Source: Microbacterium gorillae
GTDB lineage: Bacteria > Actinomycetota > Actinomycetes > Actinomycetales > Microbacteriaceae
Reading direction: 5' to 3'
Assembly (NCBI RefSeq): GCF_000826185.2
Contig: NZ_LN648873.1
Location: 515,282-579,281, forward strand
Length of the DNA: 64,000 nt
Shown here: one piece after another, positions 1-7,745 of the stretch
Position numbering within the stretch: position 1 is the first letter of the stretch
Layout: each line of letters opens with the position of its first letter
Translations under genes and position numbers: made by a program
The notes under the pieces: generated by a model
Databases searched by the model: none
The model's input: the letters and a program-made list of their open reading frames with translations, nothing else
What the model was told of the DNA's origin: nothing

Positions 1-267
1 GTCCGGTTCGCCGAACCGGCCACGCAGCTGCTGGATGAGCACGGTGATCGCGGAGATCAGCAGCAGAGCGCCGACCGCGTAGGGCACGACCCGCGCCCCG
101 AGGGTATTGGTGGAGCCCAGGGGCTCTCGGATGGTCGAGGCGCCGACCAGCACGCCGATCGCAAGGACGATGATCAACCCGACGAAGATCATCGCCTCGA
201 TGCGGAGGGCGCGAGGCGGCGCCGTCGAGGTCTCCGGCTCGGAGACCTCGACGGACGCCTGACTCAT
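1..267 (-). CDS. tctB: TctB-family small membrane subunit of a tripartite tricarboxylate transporter (3' end outside window)
   Basis: Partial gene running off the left edge; about 89 residues are visible. The N-terminus is a short polar cytoplasmic stretch (MSQASVEVSEPETS...) followed by a hydrophobic helix (MIFVGLIIVLAIGVLVGAST), a loop and the start of a second helix (VVPYAVGALLLISAITVLI). This matches the small four-helix TctB subunit, which works with TctA and the periplasmic-type binding protein TctC in secondary uptake of citrate-like carboxylates. Its ATG overlaps the tctC stop in an ATGA arrangement, so the two are translationally coupled. The family call rests mainly on the tctC neighbour; the visible sequence alone would only say membrane protein. 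Confidence 0.75.
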   Translation of the reverse strand, partial: MSQASVEVSEPETSTAPPRALRIEAMIFVGLIIVLAIGVLVGASTIREPLGSTNTLGARVVPYAVGALLLISAITVLIQQLRGRFGEPD

Positions 268-1301
268 TCCGTCAGTCCGATCGCCTTCAGCGTGTCCTGC
301 GTCTGGGCGATGTCGCCGGTCAGGAACGTGTCGAACTCACTGCCCGTGAGGAACGCATCGGACCAGCCGTTGGTCTCGAGGATCCCCTGCCACGTCTTGG
401 TGTCGTGCACCTTCGTGACGAGATCGACCAGCGCGGTCTTGTCCGCGTCCGTGATGCCGCCGGGAGCGACGAGGCCGCGCCAGTTGGTGGCCGTGACGTC
501 GATGCCCTTTTCGGTCAGGGTCGGAACGTCCGGGAGCTGCGCGACCCGCTCGGAGCTGGAGACGGCGAGCGCCTTGAGGTCACCGGACTCGATGAGCTTG
601 ACGAACTCGCCGACGCCCGAGATGCCGGCGTCGACGTTTCCGCCGAGCAGCATCGTGGTCGCCTCGCCGCCGCCGGAGTTGGCGACGTAGTTCAGCTTCT
701 TCGGCACGTCCGCGGCCTTCACGCCGGCGTTGGTGAGGACCAGACCGGCGAGGATGTGGTCGGTTCCGCCGGCCGAGCCACCGGTCACGGAGACCGCCTG
801 GCCCTTGCTGACGATCGCGTCGACGAGGCTCTTGATGTCCTTGTACGGGCTGTTCTTCGGGACCACGATCACCGCAGCCTCTTCCGTCAGCTTCGCGATC
901 GGGGTCATGTCCTCGATGCGCTTCTCGCTGGCATTGGTCTCGACCGCACCGACCATCACCGAGCCGGTGACCATGAGGGTGTTCGCCGACTTCTCCGTGG
1001 CGAGCTTGGCGAGTCCGACGGTGCCGCCGGCGCCGCCGATGTTGGTGACCGGCGCGGACTTGACGAGCTTGTCCTCGGTCAGCACCTGGCTGAACGAGCG
1101 GGCCGTCTGGTCCCATCCGCCGCCCGGGTCCGCCGGGGCGATCACGCTGATGTCCGTGAAGGTCACGGCCTTGTCGTCGGCAGCGGCGGAGCCTCCCGTG
1201 CCGCTGTTGCCTCCGGAGCAGGCCGTGAGGGCGAGTGCCGCCGCGGCGATGATTCCGAAGGCTGCTGTGGTGGTGCGGCGTCGGTCACGACGCGTACGCA
1301 T
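264..1301 (-). CDS. tctC: Tripartite tricarboxylate transporter substrate-binding lipoprotein TctC
   Basis: 345-residue extracytoplasmic binding protein of the TctC/Bug family. An Arg-rich n-region, a hydrophobic stretch (AAFGIIAAAALALTAC) and the lipobox LTAC-S predict a lipidated, membrane-anchored protein. Mature-part family features are the N-terminal PADPGGGWDQTARSF ligand loop, NIGGAGG, and a PDVPTLTEKGI segment near the C-terminus. The substrate is probably a di- or tricarboxylate, but binding-protein sequence does not fix it. The start at 1301 is preceded by AGGAGGA about nine bases upstream; the open frame runs much further upstream but that extension is unlike the family. It is first in a tctC-tctB(-tctA) operon divergent from a CitA-type kinase, which suggests substrate-induced expression. 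Confidence 0.9.
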   Translation of the reverse strand: MRTRRDRRRTTTAAFGIIAAAALALTACSGGNSGTGGSAAADDKAVTFTDISVIAPADPGGGWDQTARSFSQVLTEDKLVKSAPVTNIGGAGGTVGLAKLATEKSANTLMVTGSVMVGAVETNASEKRIEDMTPIAKLTEEAAVIVVPKNSPYKDIKSLVDAIVSKGQAVSVTGGSAGGTDHILAGLVLTNAGVKAADVPKKLNYVANSGGGEATTMLLGGNVDAGISGVGEFVKLIESGDLKALAVSSSERVAQLPDVPTLTEKGIDVTATNWRGLVAPGGITDADKTALVDLVTKVHDTKTWQGILETNGWSDAFLTGSEFDTFLTGDIAQTQDTLKAIGLTE

Positions 1302-1475
1302 GGATCGCACGTCTCCTCCTTGAGTCCAGTCCGCCGAGTGCGGACGAGGCGATTCCCCGACGCTAGGGACCGCGGCGGCGACTGCGGCGCTTGTGGTCGC
1401 AAGGAACGTTGCGGTCGCAGCGGTCGTTTCGGTCATTGCGGACAGCCCCGCCGATTCGCCCGCGACCCAGGCCGG

Positions 1476-1481
1476 TATTCT
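1476..1481 (+). promoter_or_regulatory. -10 element (TATTCT) of the sensor kinase gene, leaderless
   Basis: TATTCT ends seven bases before the GTG at 1488, so the first transcribed base is predicted to be the start codon. The same geometry recurs at several other genes in the window. No convincing -35 is visible. Confidence 0.55.
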
Positions 1482-1487
1482 GCTGGG

Positions 1488-3059
1488 GTGATTCGAGCGA
1501 TGACGCTTCGCACGCAGGTGCTGCTCCTGCAGTGCATCATCATGCTCATCGTCATCGTCGGCACCGGTGTCACGGTGGCCTTCCTGCAGGAGCACTCGCT
1601 CCGTGAGGCGTACAAGGACCGGATGATCGCGGTCGCCCAGTCGGTTGCGAGTCTGCCGGTGGTGCTGGACGCGTTCGACGATGCGAACCCGTCCGCCGTG
1701 ATCCAGCCGGTCGCCGAGATCGTCCGCAAAGCCAGCGACCTGGACTACGTCGTGGTCAGCGACGCGAACGGCATTCGGTTCTCGCACCCGGATCCCACCA
1801 AGATCGGCCAGAAGGTCTCGACTCCGCCGGATGCGCTCGAGGGCAGCGTCTGGACCGGGAAGCAGACCGGTACGCTCGGCGAATCGTGGCGCGCCAAGGT
1901 TCCGGTGTTCGCGCCCGACGGGGAGATCATCGGTCAGGTCTCGGTCGGCATCCTGGAGAGCGAGGTGCGCTCCGCCTACGCCTCCGGCATCGGCGTGCTG
2001 GGGATCTGGCTCGGCGGCGCCGTCGTGGTCGGCCTCGCCCTGGCCAGCGGCGCGGCATACCTCATGCGCAATCGCATCTATCAGCTGGACTCGGATGAGA
2101 TCAGCGGACTCCTCGACATCCGGGACGCCACCCTGCACGGGATCGGCGACGGCATCGTGGTGCTCGGCGAGGACCGCCGCATCCAGGTGTGCAATGACGC
2201 AGCCCTGCGTCTGCTCGGTCATGCTGAGGGTGAGAGCCTCGTGGGGACGGAGATCAGCGACGTCCTCGTCGTGGACCTCGGCGACGACGACACGTCGCCG
2301 CAGCTCGCGCTCGCGGGCGAGCGGGTGCTGTTGGCTCGTGTCGACCCGGTCGTGGTGAAGGGGCGGTCGGTCGGCAAGGTGCTGATCCTGATGGACCGCA
2401 CCGAGATCGACCACGCGCTGCGTGAGCTCGCCGGTGCGCAGAGCGTGGCAGAGGCCCTGCGCGCCCAGCAGCACGAGTTCGCCAACACGCTGCACACGCT
2501 CGGTGGGCTCCTCGAGCTCGGCGAGCACGACGCCGCCCGGCGCGTGGTCGAACGCGCCGGCAACGAGACCACGGCGGCAGCACCGTCGGACATCGCCGAC
2601 ATCGAATTGGCGGCGCTGCTGATCGCCAAGGGCGCCTGGGCGCGCGAGCACGGCGTGACCCTCGATGTCGATCCGGCCACCGCCGTCCGCTCGCCCGCGG
2701 CGGATGACGACGACGCTCTGGCCCGCACGACGGTGCTCGGCAACCTCATTGACAACGCCATCGAGGCGGCCGGGGTGACCGGACGCATCGTGGTCCTGAT
2801 CCGCGATGATGACGAAGCACTGGAGATCCGTGTGGACGACGACGGTCCCGGTGTCCCGCCGGAGCGCCGCGACAGCGTCTTCCGGTTGAAGGAGTCCACG
2901 AAGCAGGACGGTGCGGAGACGCAGCGCGGCTACGGGCTCACCCTCGTGCGCCGTGTCGCACGTCGCCGTGGCGGCGATGTCATCGTGGACGACTCTCCGC
3001 TCGGCGGCGCGCGCTTCACCGCGCGGCTGCCGCGCGCGGTCGCGGCGGTGTCGTCGTGA
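1488..3059 (+). CDS. CitA/DcuS-type sensor histidine kinase
   Basis: 523-residue membrane sensor. TM1 is about residues 11-33, an extracytoplasmic PDC/CitA-like sensor domain about 34-165, TM2 about 166-192, a PAS domain about 205-305, and then a Spo0B-like dimerisation helix with the phosphoacceptor His in QQHEFANTLHTLGGLLELG (His near 329). The HATPase domain has the N-box GNLIDNAIEA, G1 box DDGPGVP and G2 box RGYGLTLV. The order is that of carboxylate sensors CitA/DpiB/DcuS. It is divergent from tctC and overlaps or abuts its response regulator, so it most likely senses the transporter's carboxylate. GTG 1488 is preferred because of the -10 spacing; ATG 1500 is the alternative. Confidence 0.88.
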   Translation: MIRAMTLRTQVLLLQCIIMLIVIVGTGVTVAFLQEHSLREAYKDRMIAVAQSVASLPVVLDAFDDANPSAVIQPVAEIVRKASDLDYVVVSDANGIRFSHPDPTKIGQKVSTPPDALEGSVWTGKQTGTLGESWRAKVPVFAPDGEIIGQVSVGILESEVRSAYASGIGVLGIWLGGAVVVGLALASGAAYLMRNRIYQLDSDEISGLLDIRDATLHGIGDGIVVLGEDRRIQVCNDAALRLLGHAEGESLVGTEISDVLVVDLGDDDTSPQLALAGERVLLARVDPVVVKGRSVGKVLILMDRTEIDHALRELAGAQSVAEALRAQQHEFANTLHTLGGLLELGEHDAARRVVERAGNETTAAAPSDIADIELAALLIAKGAWAREHGVTLDVDPATAVRSPAADDDDALARTTVLGNLIDNAIEAAGVTGRIVVLIRDDDEALEIRVDDDGPGVPPERRDSVFRLKESTKQDGAETQRGYGLTLVRRVARRRGGDVIVDDSPLGGARFTARLPRAVAAVSS

Positions 3060-3124
3060 CCCTCATCAGTTCGACACGTCCGGCGACGATGACGCCCCGG
3101 ACCGGTGCTCACGGTGGTGAACGC

Positions 3125-3802
3125 ATGACCAGACTGCAGACCCTGATCGTGGAGGACGACGCCGACGTGGCCGCCGTCACCCGCGGCTTCGTGCAACGGC
3201 ATGAGGCCTTCACCGTCGCCGGAATGGTCGGGACCGGCCACGGGGCTCTCGAGGCGGTGAAGGTGCTCCGACCGCGGGTGGTCCTGCTGGATGTGCACCT
3301 CCCGGACCTCTCCGGGATCGCCGTGCTGCGCACGATCCGCGCGCACGGGTACACGGGCGAGGTCATCGCGGTGACGGCGTCGAGCGAGGTCGACACGGTA
3401 CGGCGCGCGCGTCAACTCGGCGTCCGCCACTACCTGGTCAAACCGTTCACCATGGCGGCACTGCACGGAAAGCTCGATGCGGTGCGCGACGCCCTGCGCT
3501 CGGAAGCGGGACTGGGGGCGGTGCGCCTCGACCAGCAGGCGGTCGATGCGCTGCTGGCCGAGCGGACCGCGCCGATCCCGACGGTGGAGGGCTCGGCCCT
3601 GACGCTGGACCGCGTCGCGCGGGCGCTTGCCGCGGTGCCCGAGGGTGCATCCGCGACGGACATCGCCGACAGCACCGGGATGTCCCGCGTCAGCGCACGC
3701 CGCTACCTGCAGCGGTTGGTCGACACCGGTGCCGCGCAGGTAGAACCCCGCTACGGCACCGCCGGGCGTCCGGAGCTGGTGTATCGGCCCTCGGTCGGCT
3801 GA
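3125..3802 (+). CDS. CitB/DctR-type response regulator
   Basis: 225 residues. The N-terminal receiver domain has the acidic pair in LIVEDDAD, the phosphoacceptor Asp in VVLLDVHLPDLSG, the Thr in VTASS and Lys in LVKPF. After a linker comes a C-terminal winged-helix DNA-binding domain (GASATDIADSTGMSRVSARRYLQRLVDTG) typical of CitB/DpiA regulators. It presumably activates the divergent tctCB genes when phosphorylated by the kinase at 1488-3059. The frame also has a GTG at 3056 overlapping the kinase stop (GTGA) that would add 23 residues without domain content. ATG 3125 is preferred because the receiver starts right after it and a GGTGGTGA stretch precedes it. Confidence 0.88.
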   Translation: MTRLQTLIVEDDADVAAVTRGFVQRHEAFTVAGMVGTGHGALEAVKVLRPRVVLLDVHLPDLSGIAVLRTIRAHGYTGEVIAVTASSEVDTVRRARQLGVRHYLVKPFTMAALHGKLDAVRDALRSEAGLGAVRLDQQAVDALLAERTAPIPTVEGSALTLDRVARALAAVPEGASATDIADSTGMSRVSARRYLQRLVDTGAAQVEPRYGTAGRPELVYRPSVG

Positions 3803-3830
3803 GCGCGACCCTCGACCATCGTGGGGCCCG

Positions 3831-3836
3831 TAGGCT
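3831..3836 (+). promoter_or_regulatory. -10 element (TAGGCT) of the Sir2 gene, leaderless
   Basis: TAGGCT ends seven bases before the GTG at 3843, predicting a transcript that begins with the start codon. There is no purine-rich ribosome binding site in the six-base gap. Confidence 0.6.
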
Positions 3837-3842
3837 GAGGCC

Positions 3843-4712
3843 GTGACGGCGGACGCCCAGGATCTCGACCGCGCCGCTGACCTGCTCGGGGGCGGGCGCC
3901 TCGCCGTGCTCACCGGTGCCGGTGTGTCGACCGATTCGGGCATCCCGGACTACCGGGGCGAGGGCGCGCCGGTGCGCACGCCGATGACCGTCTCTCGTTT
4001 TCTGGCGCAGGACGACGCCGATCGGCGGCGGTACTGGGCCGGAGGCGAGCTCGGCTGGCACCACTTCGCGTCGCGGCGGCCGAACCTCGGACACCGCGTG
4101 CTGGCGGCCTGGGAACGTGATGGGCGGGTCGCGGGAATCATCACCCAGAACGTCGACGGGCTGCACCAGAAGGCCGGGAGCACGCGCGTCGTGGAGCTGC
4201 ACGGCACCGGCGCCCGCGTCGTCTGCCTGCGGTGCGGTCAGACGTTCGACCGGCGCGACGTCTCCGCCCGCATCGCGGCGGACAATCCGCACTTCGATCT
4301 GGACGCGACGAGCCGACTCGGCCCGGACGGCGATATGGTCCCGGCGGACACCGACCGGTTCGTCGTGCCGATCTGCACGGTCTGCGGCGGCATGGTGCGC
4401 CCGGACGTCGTCTTCTTCGGCGAGTACGTCCCGGCGCCCCGCTTCGCGCTCGCGGCCGCGGTCGTGGACGCCGCTGACGCGCTTCTCGTCGCGGGCTCGT
4501 CGCTCACGGTGAACACCGGCGTGCGGCTCGTCGAGCGCGCTCGACGACGCGGAATCCCCGTCGTGGTGATCAATCGCGGGCGGACGCGCATGGACGGGCG
4601 CGTCGACCTGAAGCTCGACGCCGGGGTCAGTGAGACGTTGCCGGCGATCGCCGCCCACTGGGGCACTTCGACGGATCCACCCTTCGACCGGGCGGTTAGG
4701 CTCGGAGGGTGA
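3843..4712 (+). CDS. Sir2-family NAD-dependent protein deacylase (sirtuin)
   Basis: 289 residues, a normal length for a bacterial sirtuin. NAD-binding motifs are GAGVSTDSGIPDYRG near residue 22 and TQNVDGLHQKAG; the catalytic His is in VVELHGTG. Two CxxC pairs (CLRCG and CTVCGG) form the structural zinc site, and FFGEYVP plus GSSLTVN complete the Rossmann part. It removes acyl groups from protein lysines using NAD, giving nicotinamide and O-acyl-ADP-ribose; acetyl-CoA synthetase is a usual bacterial target, which is knowledge of the family and not shown here. A long insertion between the CxxC pairs (DNPHFDLDATSRLGPDG...) is typical of the actinobacterial subgroup. It overlaps the next gene by four bases. 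Confidence 0.92.
   Translation: MTADAQDLDRAADLLGGGRLAVLTGAGVSTDSGIPDYRGEGAPVRTPMTVSRFLAQDDADRRRYWAGGELGWHHFASRRPNLGHRVLAAWERDGRVAGIITQNVDGLHQKAGSTRVVELHGTGARVVCLRCGQTFDRRDVSARIAADNPHFDLDATSRLGPDGDMVPADTDRFVVPICTVCGGMVRPDVVFFGEYVPAPRFALAAAVVDAADALLVAGSSLTVNTGVRLVERARRRGIPVVVINRGRTRMDGRVDLKLDAGVSETLPAIAAHWGTSTDPPFDRAVRLGG
4697..4702 (+). promoter_or_regulatory. -10 element (TAGGCT) of the histidine phosphatase gene, inside the 3' end of the Sir2 gene
   Basis: TAGGCT ends seven bases before GTG 4709 and lies within the last codons of the upstream gene. The phosphatase can therefore be made from its own leaderless transcript as well as by read-through. Confidence 0.55.
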
Positions 4713-5293
4713 CTCTCATCAGCCTGGTCCGACACGGACAGACCGACTGGAACCTCGCGGGCCGCCTTCAGGGTTCCACCGATATCCCCCTGAACGACAC
4801 CGGACGTCGGCAGGCGCACGACGCCGCCCTCGCGATCGAGGTCGACGGCCCGGTCTTCCTTGCGGCCAGTGACCTCTCCCGTGCCGCCGAGACCGCTTCG
4901 ATCATCGGCGCCGACCGCGGGTGGGGGCGTCCGGTGCTGCTGCCGGAGTTGCGCGAGCGTCAGTACGGCGACGCGGAGGGCACGCTCGTGGCGGACTTCA
5001 CCGCGGAGTACGGTCCCTGGAATCAGGCGGTCATCCCCGGCGCCGAGACCCGCGAGCAGGTGGCGGAGCGGGCCTTCGCAGCCCTGCACCTGCTGGCGCG
5101 TCGCGCACGCCAGGCGCTGCCGGCATCCTCTCCGCATGTCGTCGCGGTCTCGCACGGTGGGGTCATCGGCACGCTCATCCGAGCCATCAGCAAGGACACG
5201 CTCCCCCAGCCCGGCCGGAAGGTCGAGAACGGCTCAGTGCACACCTTCCGTGTCGAGCGGGATCGGATCTCACTGCTGCAGCTGGTCCGCTGA
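4709..5293 (+). CDS. Histidine phosphatase (phosphoglycerate mutase-like) superfamily protein
   Basis: 194 residues. The catalytic motif is VRHGQTDWNLAGRLQGSTDIPLN at the N-terminus, with Arg-His-Gly; the second conserved His is in VAVSHGGVIGTLI and the acidic residue in LPELRERQYGDAEG. These define the two-His branch-1 phosphatases (PhoE/GpgP/CobC/RNase H-like acid phosphatase relatives). The substrate cannot be read from sequence; in actinobacteria this group includes glucosyl-3-phosphoglycerate phosphatase and broad phosphatases. The GTG start overlaps the Sir2 stop (GTGA). It is convergent with the acyl-CoA operon, and only four bases separate the two stop codons. Confidence 0.85.
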   Translation: MTLISLVRHGQTDWNLAGRLQGSTDIPLNDTGRRQAHDAALAIEVDGPVFLAASDLSRAAETASIIGADRGWGRPVLLPELRERQYGDAEGTLVADFTAEYGPWNQAVIPGAETREQVAERAFAALHLLARRARQALPASSPHVVAVSHGGVIGTLIRAISKDTLPQPGRKVENGSVHTFRVERDRISLLQLVR

Positions 5294-5297
5294 GCGC

Positions 5298-6110
5298 TCA
5301 GCGCTCAGCGCGGGCCAGCACCGCCCGGGCGTGGCGGAGGACCGGTTCGTCCACCATCCGCCCCTGGTACCGGAACACGCCGTGCTCGGTCGCGGCGGCT
5401 GCCAGGAGCTCGCGCGCTCGCGAGACCTCGTCGGCGGAGGGGCGGTAGGAGTCCCGGATGATCTCCACCTGCGACGGGTGGATGCACGCCGTTGCGGCGA
5501 ACCCACTGGCGACGGCGTCCCGCGCCTCTTCCGCCAGACCCTGGGTGTCGGCGATGTTCAGGTGGACCGTGTCGATCGCCACGCGGTCGAACGCCCGAGC
5601 GGCCAGCAGAACCCGCGACCGCGCGTGCCGGGCGACGTCGCGGAAGGTCCCGTCCGGATACCGGCTGTCGGTCCCGCCGAGGGAGGCGACGAGGTCCTCG
5701 GGGCCCCACATCAGCGCGGCGGCGCTGCGATGGGCGGCGATCTCCTCCGCCGCGAGCACTCCGCGCGCCGTCTCGCACAGGGCGATCACCTGCAGCCCGT
5801 CCAGGGTGTCCAGCGACCGCGCGGACTCCGTCTTCGCCAGCATGACGTGGGTCACGGCGGTCGCTCGGACGGCCGCAAGGTCCGCGGCGAAGTCCGGCGA
5901 GTCGACGGGATTGACGCGTACGATCACCCGCGCGGGATCGAGCGTCGCCGCCGTCAGCGCATCCCGTGCGCCGGGCCGCGCTGCCGGCAGCACGGCGTCC
6001 TCCAGATCGATGATCACCGCATCGGCCCGCTCCAGCGCCTTGCCCCAGCGCTCCGGACGGTCCGCCGGGCAGAACAGCAGCGCCGGGCCCTGCTCCAGAG
6101 GGTCACTCAT
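5298..6110 (-). CDS. HpcH/HpaI (CitE-like) CoA-ester lyase, probable 3-hydroxy-3-methylglutaryl-CoA lyase
   Basis: 270-residue TIM-barrel lyase. Family motifs are LLFCPADRPERWGKAL at the N-terminus, DAVIIDLEDAVLP with acidic Mg ligands, VRVNPVDSPDF, MLAKTES and ALCETARGVLAAEEI. It is the last gene of the operon 11310-5298 and overlaps the MaoC gene. The gene order matches Mycobacterium tuberculosis Rv2502c-Rv2498c; the Rv2498c CitE homologue has been reported to cleave HMG-CoA and citramalyl-CoA, linking leucine breakdown and itaconate detoxification. By that analogy this enzyme would complete leucine breakdown to acetyl-CoA and acetoacetate. Function is inferred from context; the family assignment is firm. 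Confidence 0.85.
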   Translation of the reverse strand: MSDPLEQGPALLFCPADRPERWGKALERADAVIIDLEDAVLPAARPGARDALTAATLDPARVIVRVNPVDSPDFAADLAAVRATAVTHVMLAKTESARSLDTLDGLQVIALCETARGVLAAEEIAAHRSAAALMWGPEDLVASLGGTDSRYPDGTFRDVARHARSRVLLAARAFDRVAIDTVHLNIADTQGLAEEARDAVASGFAATACIHPSQVEIIRDSYRPSADEVSRARELLAAAATEHGVFRYQGRMVDEPVLRHARAVLARAER

Positions 6111-6589
6111 GACGGGTCCGCCGGCCGCATTCGCACCAGAGCGGTGCGCGTCGCGCGGGCGACCACCGTGCCGTCCTGCTTGCGCCCGGTGTGCTCGAGC
6201 ACCACGATGCCCTGCCCCGGACGTGACGAGCTCGGCCGCTTCTCGCGCACACGCGTCTCGGTGCTCAGCGTGTCCCCGGCGAACAACGGCGCCGGGAACG
6301 CGATGTCACCGAGGCCGAGCTGCGCCACGAGAGTCCCCTGCGTGAGCTGCGCGACCGAGGACCCGACCATCGTCGACAGCGTCCACATCGAGTTGATCAG
6401 GCGCTGACCGAACTCCGTGGACTCGGCGAACGCCGCGTCCAGGTGCAGGGCCTGCGTGTTCATGGTGAGCGTGGTGAACAGGACGTTGTCCGCCTCGGTC
6501 ACGGTGCGTCCGGGCGTGTGGCGATAGACCGCCGCGGTGTCGAATTCCTCGTAGTAGAGCCCGCGCTGCTCGATGATCCGCTCGGACAC
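6107..6589 (-). CDS. MaoC-like (hot-dog) enoyl-CoA hydratase
   Basis: 160-residue single hot-dog-fold hydratase. The N-terminal part (RGLYYEEFDTAAVYRHTPGRTVTEADNVLFTTLTMNTQ) carries the MaoC pattern in which Asp and a following polar residue take the role of the usual D-x4-H dyad, and FAGDTLSTETRVREKR is the standard C-terminal segment. In the M. tuberculosis locus the counterpart is Rv2499c. It would hydrate the unsaturated acyl-CoA made by the carboxylase, probably 3-methylglutaconyl-CoA, before CitE-like cleavage. GTG 6589 lies one base after the dehydrogenase stop; GTG 6613 would overlap it and add eight residues. Translational coupling on both sides indicates one operon. Confidence 0.85.
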   Translation of the reverse strand: MSERIIEQRGLYYEEFDTAAVYRHTPGRTVTEADNVLFTTLTMNTQALHLDAAFAESTEFGQRLINSMWTLSTMVGSSVAQLTQGTLVAQLGLGDIAFPAPLFAGDTLSTETRVREKRPSSSRPGQGIVVLEHTGRKQDGTVVARATRTALVRMRPADPS

Positions 6590-6590
6590 C

Positions 6591-7745
6591 TCAACCGACC
6601 AACCCGAGCGCACGCGCGATGATCAGGAGCTGCACCTCGGTGGTGCCCTCACCGATCTCCAGGATCTTGGAGTCGCGATAGTGGCGTGCGACCGGGTACT
6701 CGTTCATGAAGCCATTGCCACCGAAGAGCTGGGTCGCGTCGCGAGCGTTGTCCATGGCCGCCTCGCTGGAGACGAGCTTGGCGATCGCGGCCTCCTCGCT
6801 GAACGGCTTTCCGGCGTCGCGCAGCCGCGCCGCGTGCTGCCAGGCCAGGCGGGAGGTGTGAACGCGGGTGCGCATCCGGGCCAGGAGGAACTGCACGTGC
6901 TGGCGCGTCGCGAGCGGCGCACCGAACACGGTCCGCTTGCCGACGTAGTCGACGGCGGCCTCGAGGCACCCTTCGGCGGCACCGGTGCCGAGTGCGGCGA
7001 TCGCGATGCGGCCCTCATCCAGGATCTCCAGGAAGTTCTTGAAGCCGCGACCGCGCTCACCGAGCAGATTGCCGGACGGGACGCGGGCGTCGTCGAACGT
7101 GAGCGGGTGTGTGTCGGAGGCGTGCCAGCCGACCTTGTCGTAGGCCGGTTCCACGGTGAAGCCGGGGGTGCCGGACGGGACGATGATCGTGGAGATCTCG
7201 CGCTTGCCGTTCTCGCTCTGGCCGGTGACGGCCGTGACGGTCACGAACCGGGTGATGTCCGTGCCGGAGTTGGTGATGAACTGCTTCGCGCCGGAGATCA
7301 CCCACTCGTCGCCATCCTCCCGCGCCGTCGTTCGCGTGGCGCCCGCATCCGAGCCGGCCTCGGGCTCGGTGAGGCCGAATCCGGCGAGGGCGCGACCGGC
7401 GAGGAGGTCCGGCAGCAGCTGCTGCTTCTGCTCCTCGGTGCCGAACTTGAAGACGGGCATGGCGCCGAGGCTGACGCCGGCTTCCAGGGTGATCGCGACG
7501 GACTGATCCACGCGCGCCAGCGCTTCGATCGCCAGGCACAGCGCGAAGTAATCCCCGCCCTGGCCGCCGTACTCCTCGGGGAACGGCAGACCGAACAGGC
7601 CCATCTCCCCCATCTGCGCGATGACGTCCAGTGGCAGGGTATGGGTGCGGTCCGCCTCGTAGGCCACCGGAGCGACGACCTCCTCGGCGAACTGACGGAC
7701 CATCGCGGCGAGCTCACGCTCGTCCTCGGTGAGATCGATGCTCAT
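6591..7745 (-). CDS. Acyl-CoA dehydrogenase (probable isovaleryl/short branched-chain type)
   Basis: 384 residues, full length for the FAD-dependent acyl-CoA dehydrogenase family. The order is an N-terminal helical domain (LTEDERELAAMVRQFAEEVVAPVAYEADR), the middle beta domain with AGFGLTEPEAGSDAG and WVISGAKQFITNSG, and a C-terminal domain ending QLFGGNGFMNEYPVARHYRDSKILEIGEGTTEVQ. The EIGEGTTEVQ segment carries the catalytic base region. It introduces a C2-C3 double bond into an acyl-CoA and passes electrons to ETF. Position directly after a methylcrotonyl-type carboxylase and orthology of order with fadE19 point to isovaleryl-CoA as substrate. ATG overlaps the carboxylase stop (ATGA). Confidence 0.9.
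   Translation of the reverse strand: MSIDLTEDERELAAMVRQFAEEVVAPVAYEADRTHTLPLDVIAQMGEMGLFGLPFPEEYGGQGGDYFALCLAIEALARVDQSVAITLEAGVSLGAMPVFKFGTEEQKQQLLPDLLAGRALAGFGLTEPEAGSDAGATRTTAREDGDEWVISGAKQFITNSGTDITRFVTVTAVTGQSENGKREISTIIVPSGTPGFTVEPAYDKVGWHASDTHPLTFDDARVPSGNLLGERGRGFKNFLEILDEGRIAIAALGTGAAEGCLEAAVDYVGKRTVFGAPLATRQHVQFLLARMRTRVHTSRLAWQHAARLRDAGKPFSEEAAIAKLVSSEAAMDNARDATQLFGGNGFMNEYPVARHYRDSKILEIGEGTTEVQLLIIARALGLVG

Noticed and set aside
264..2651. A 795-codon open frame on the minus strand covering tctC and most of the sensor kinase gene
   Set aside because: Only the tctC part has family features. The upstream extension is the antisense of the kinase gene, and a signal peptide with a good ribosome site marks the real start at 1301.
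3056..3124. GTG 3056, overlapping the kinase stop, as the response regulator start
   Set aside because: It would add 23 residues of no domain value; kept as an alternative since GTGA coupling is common in this genome.
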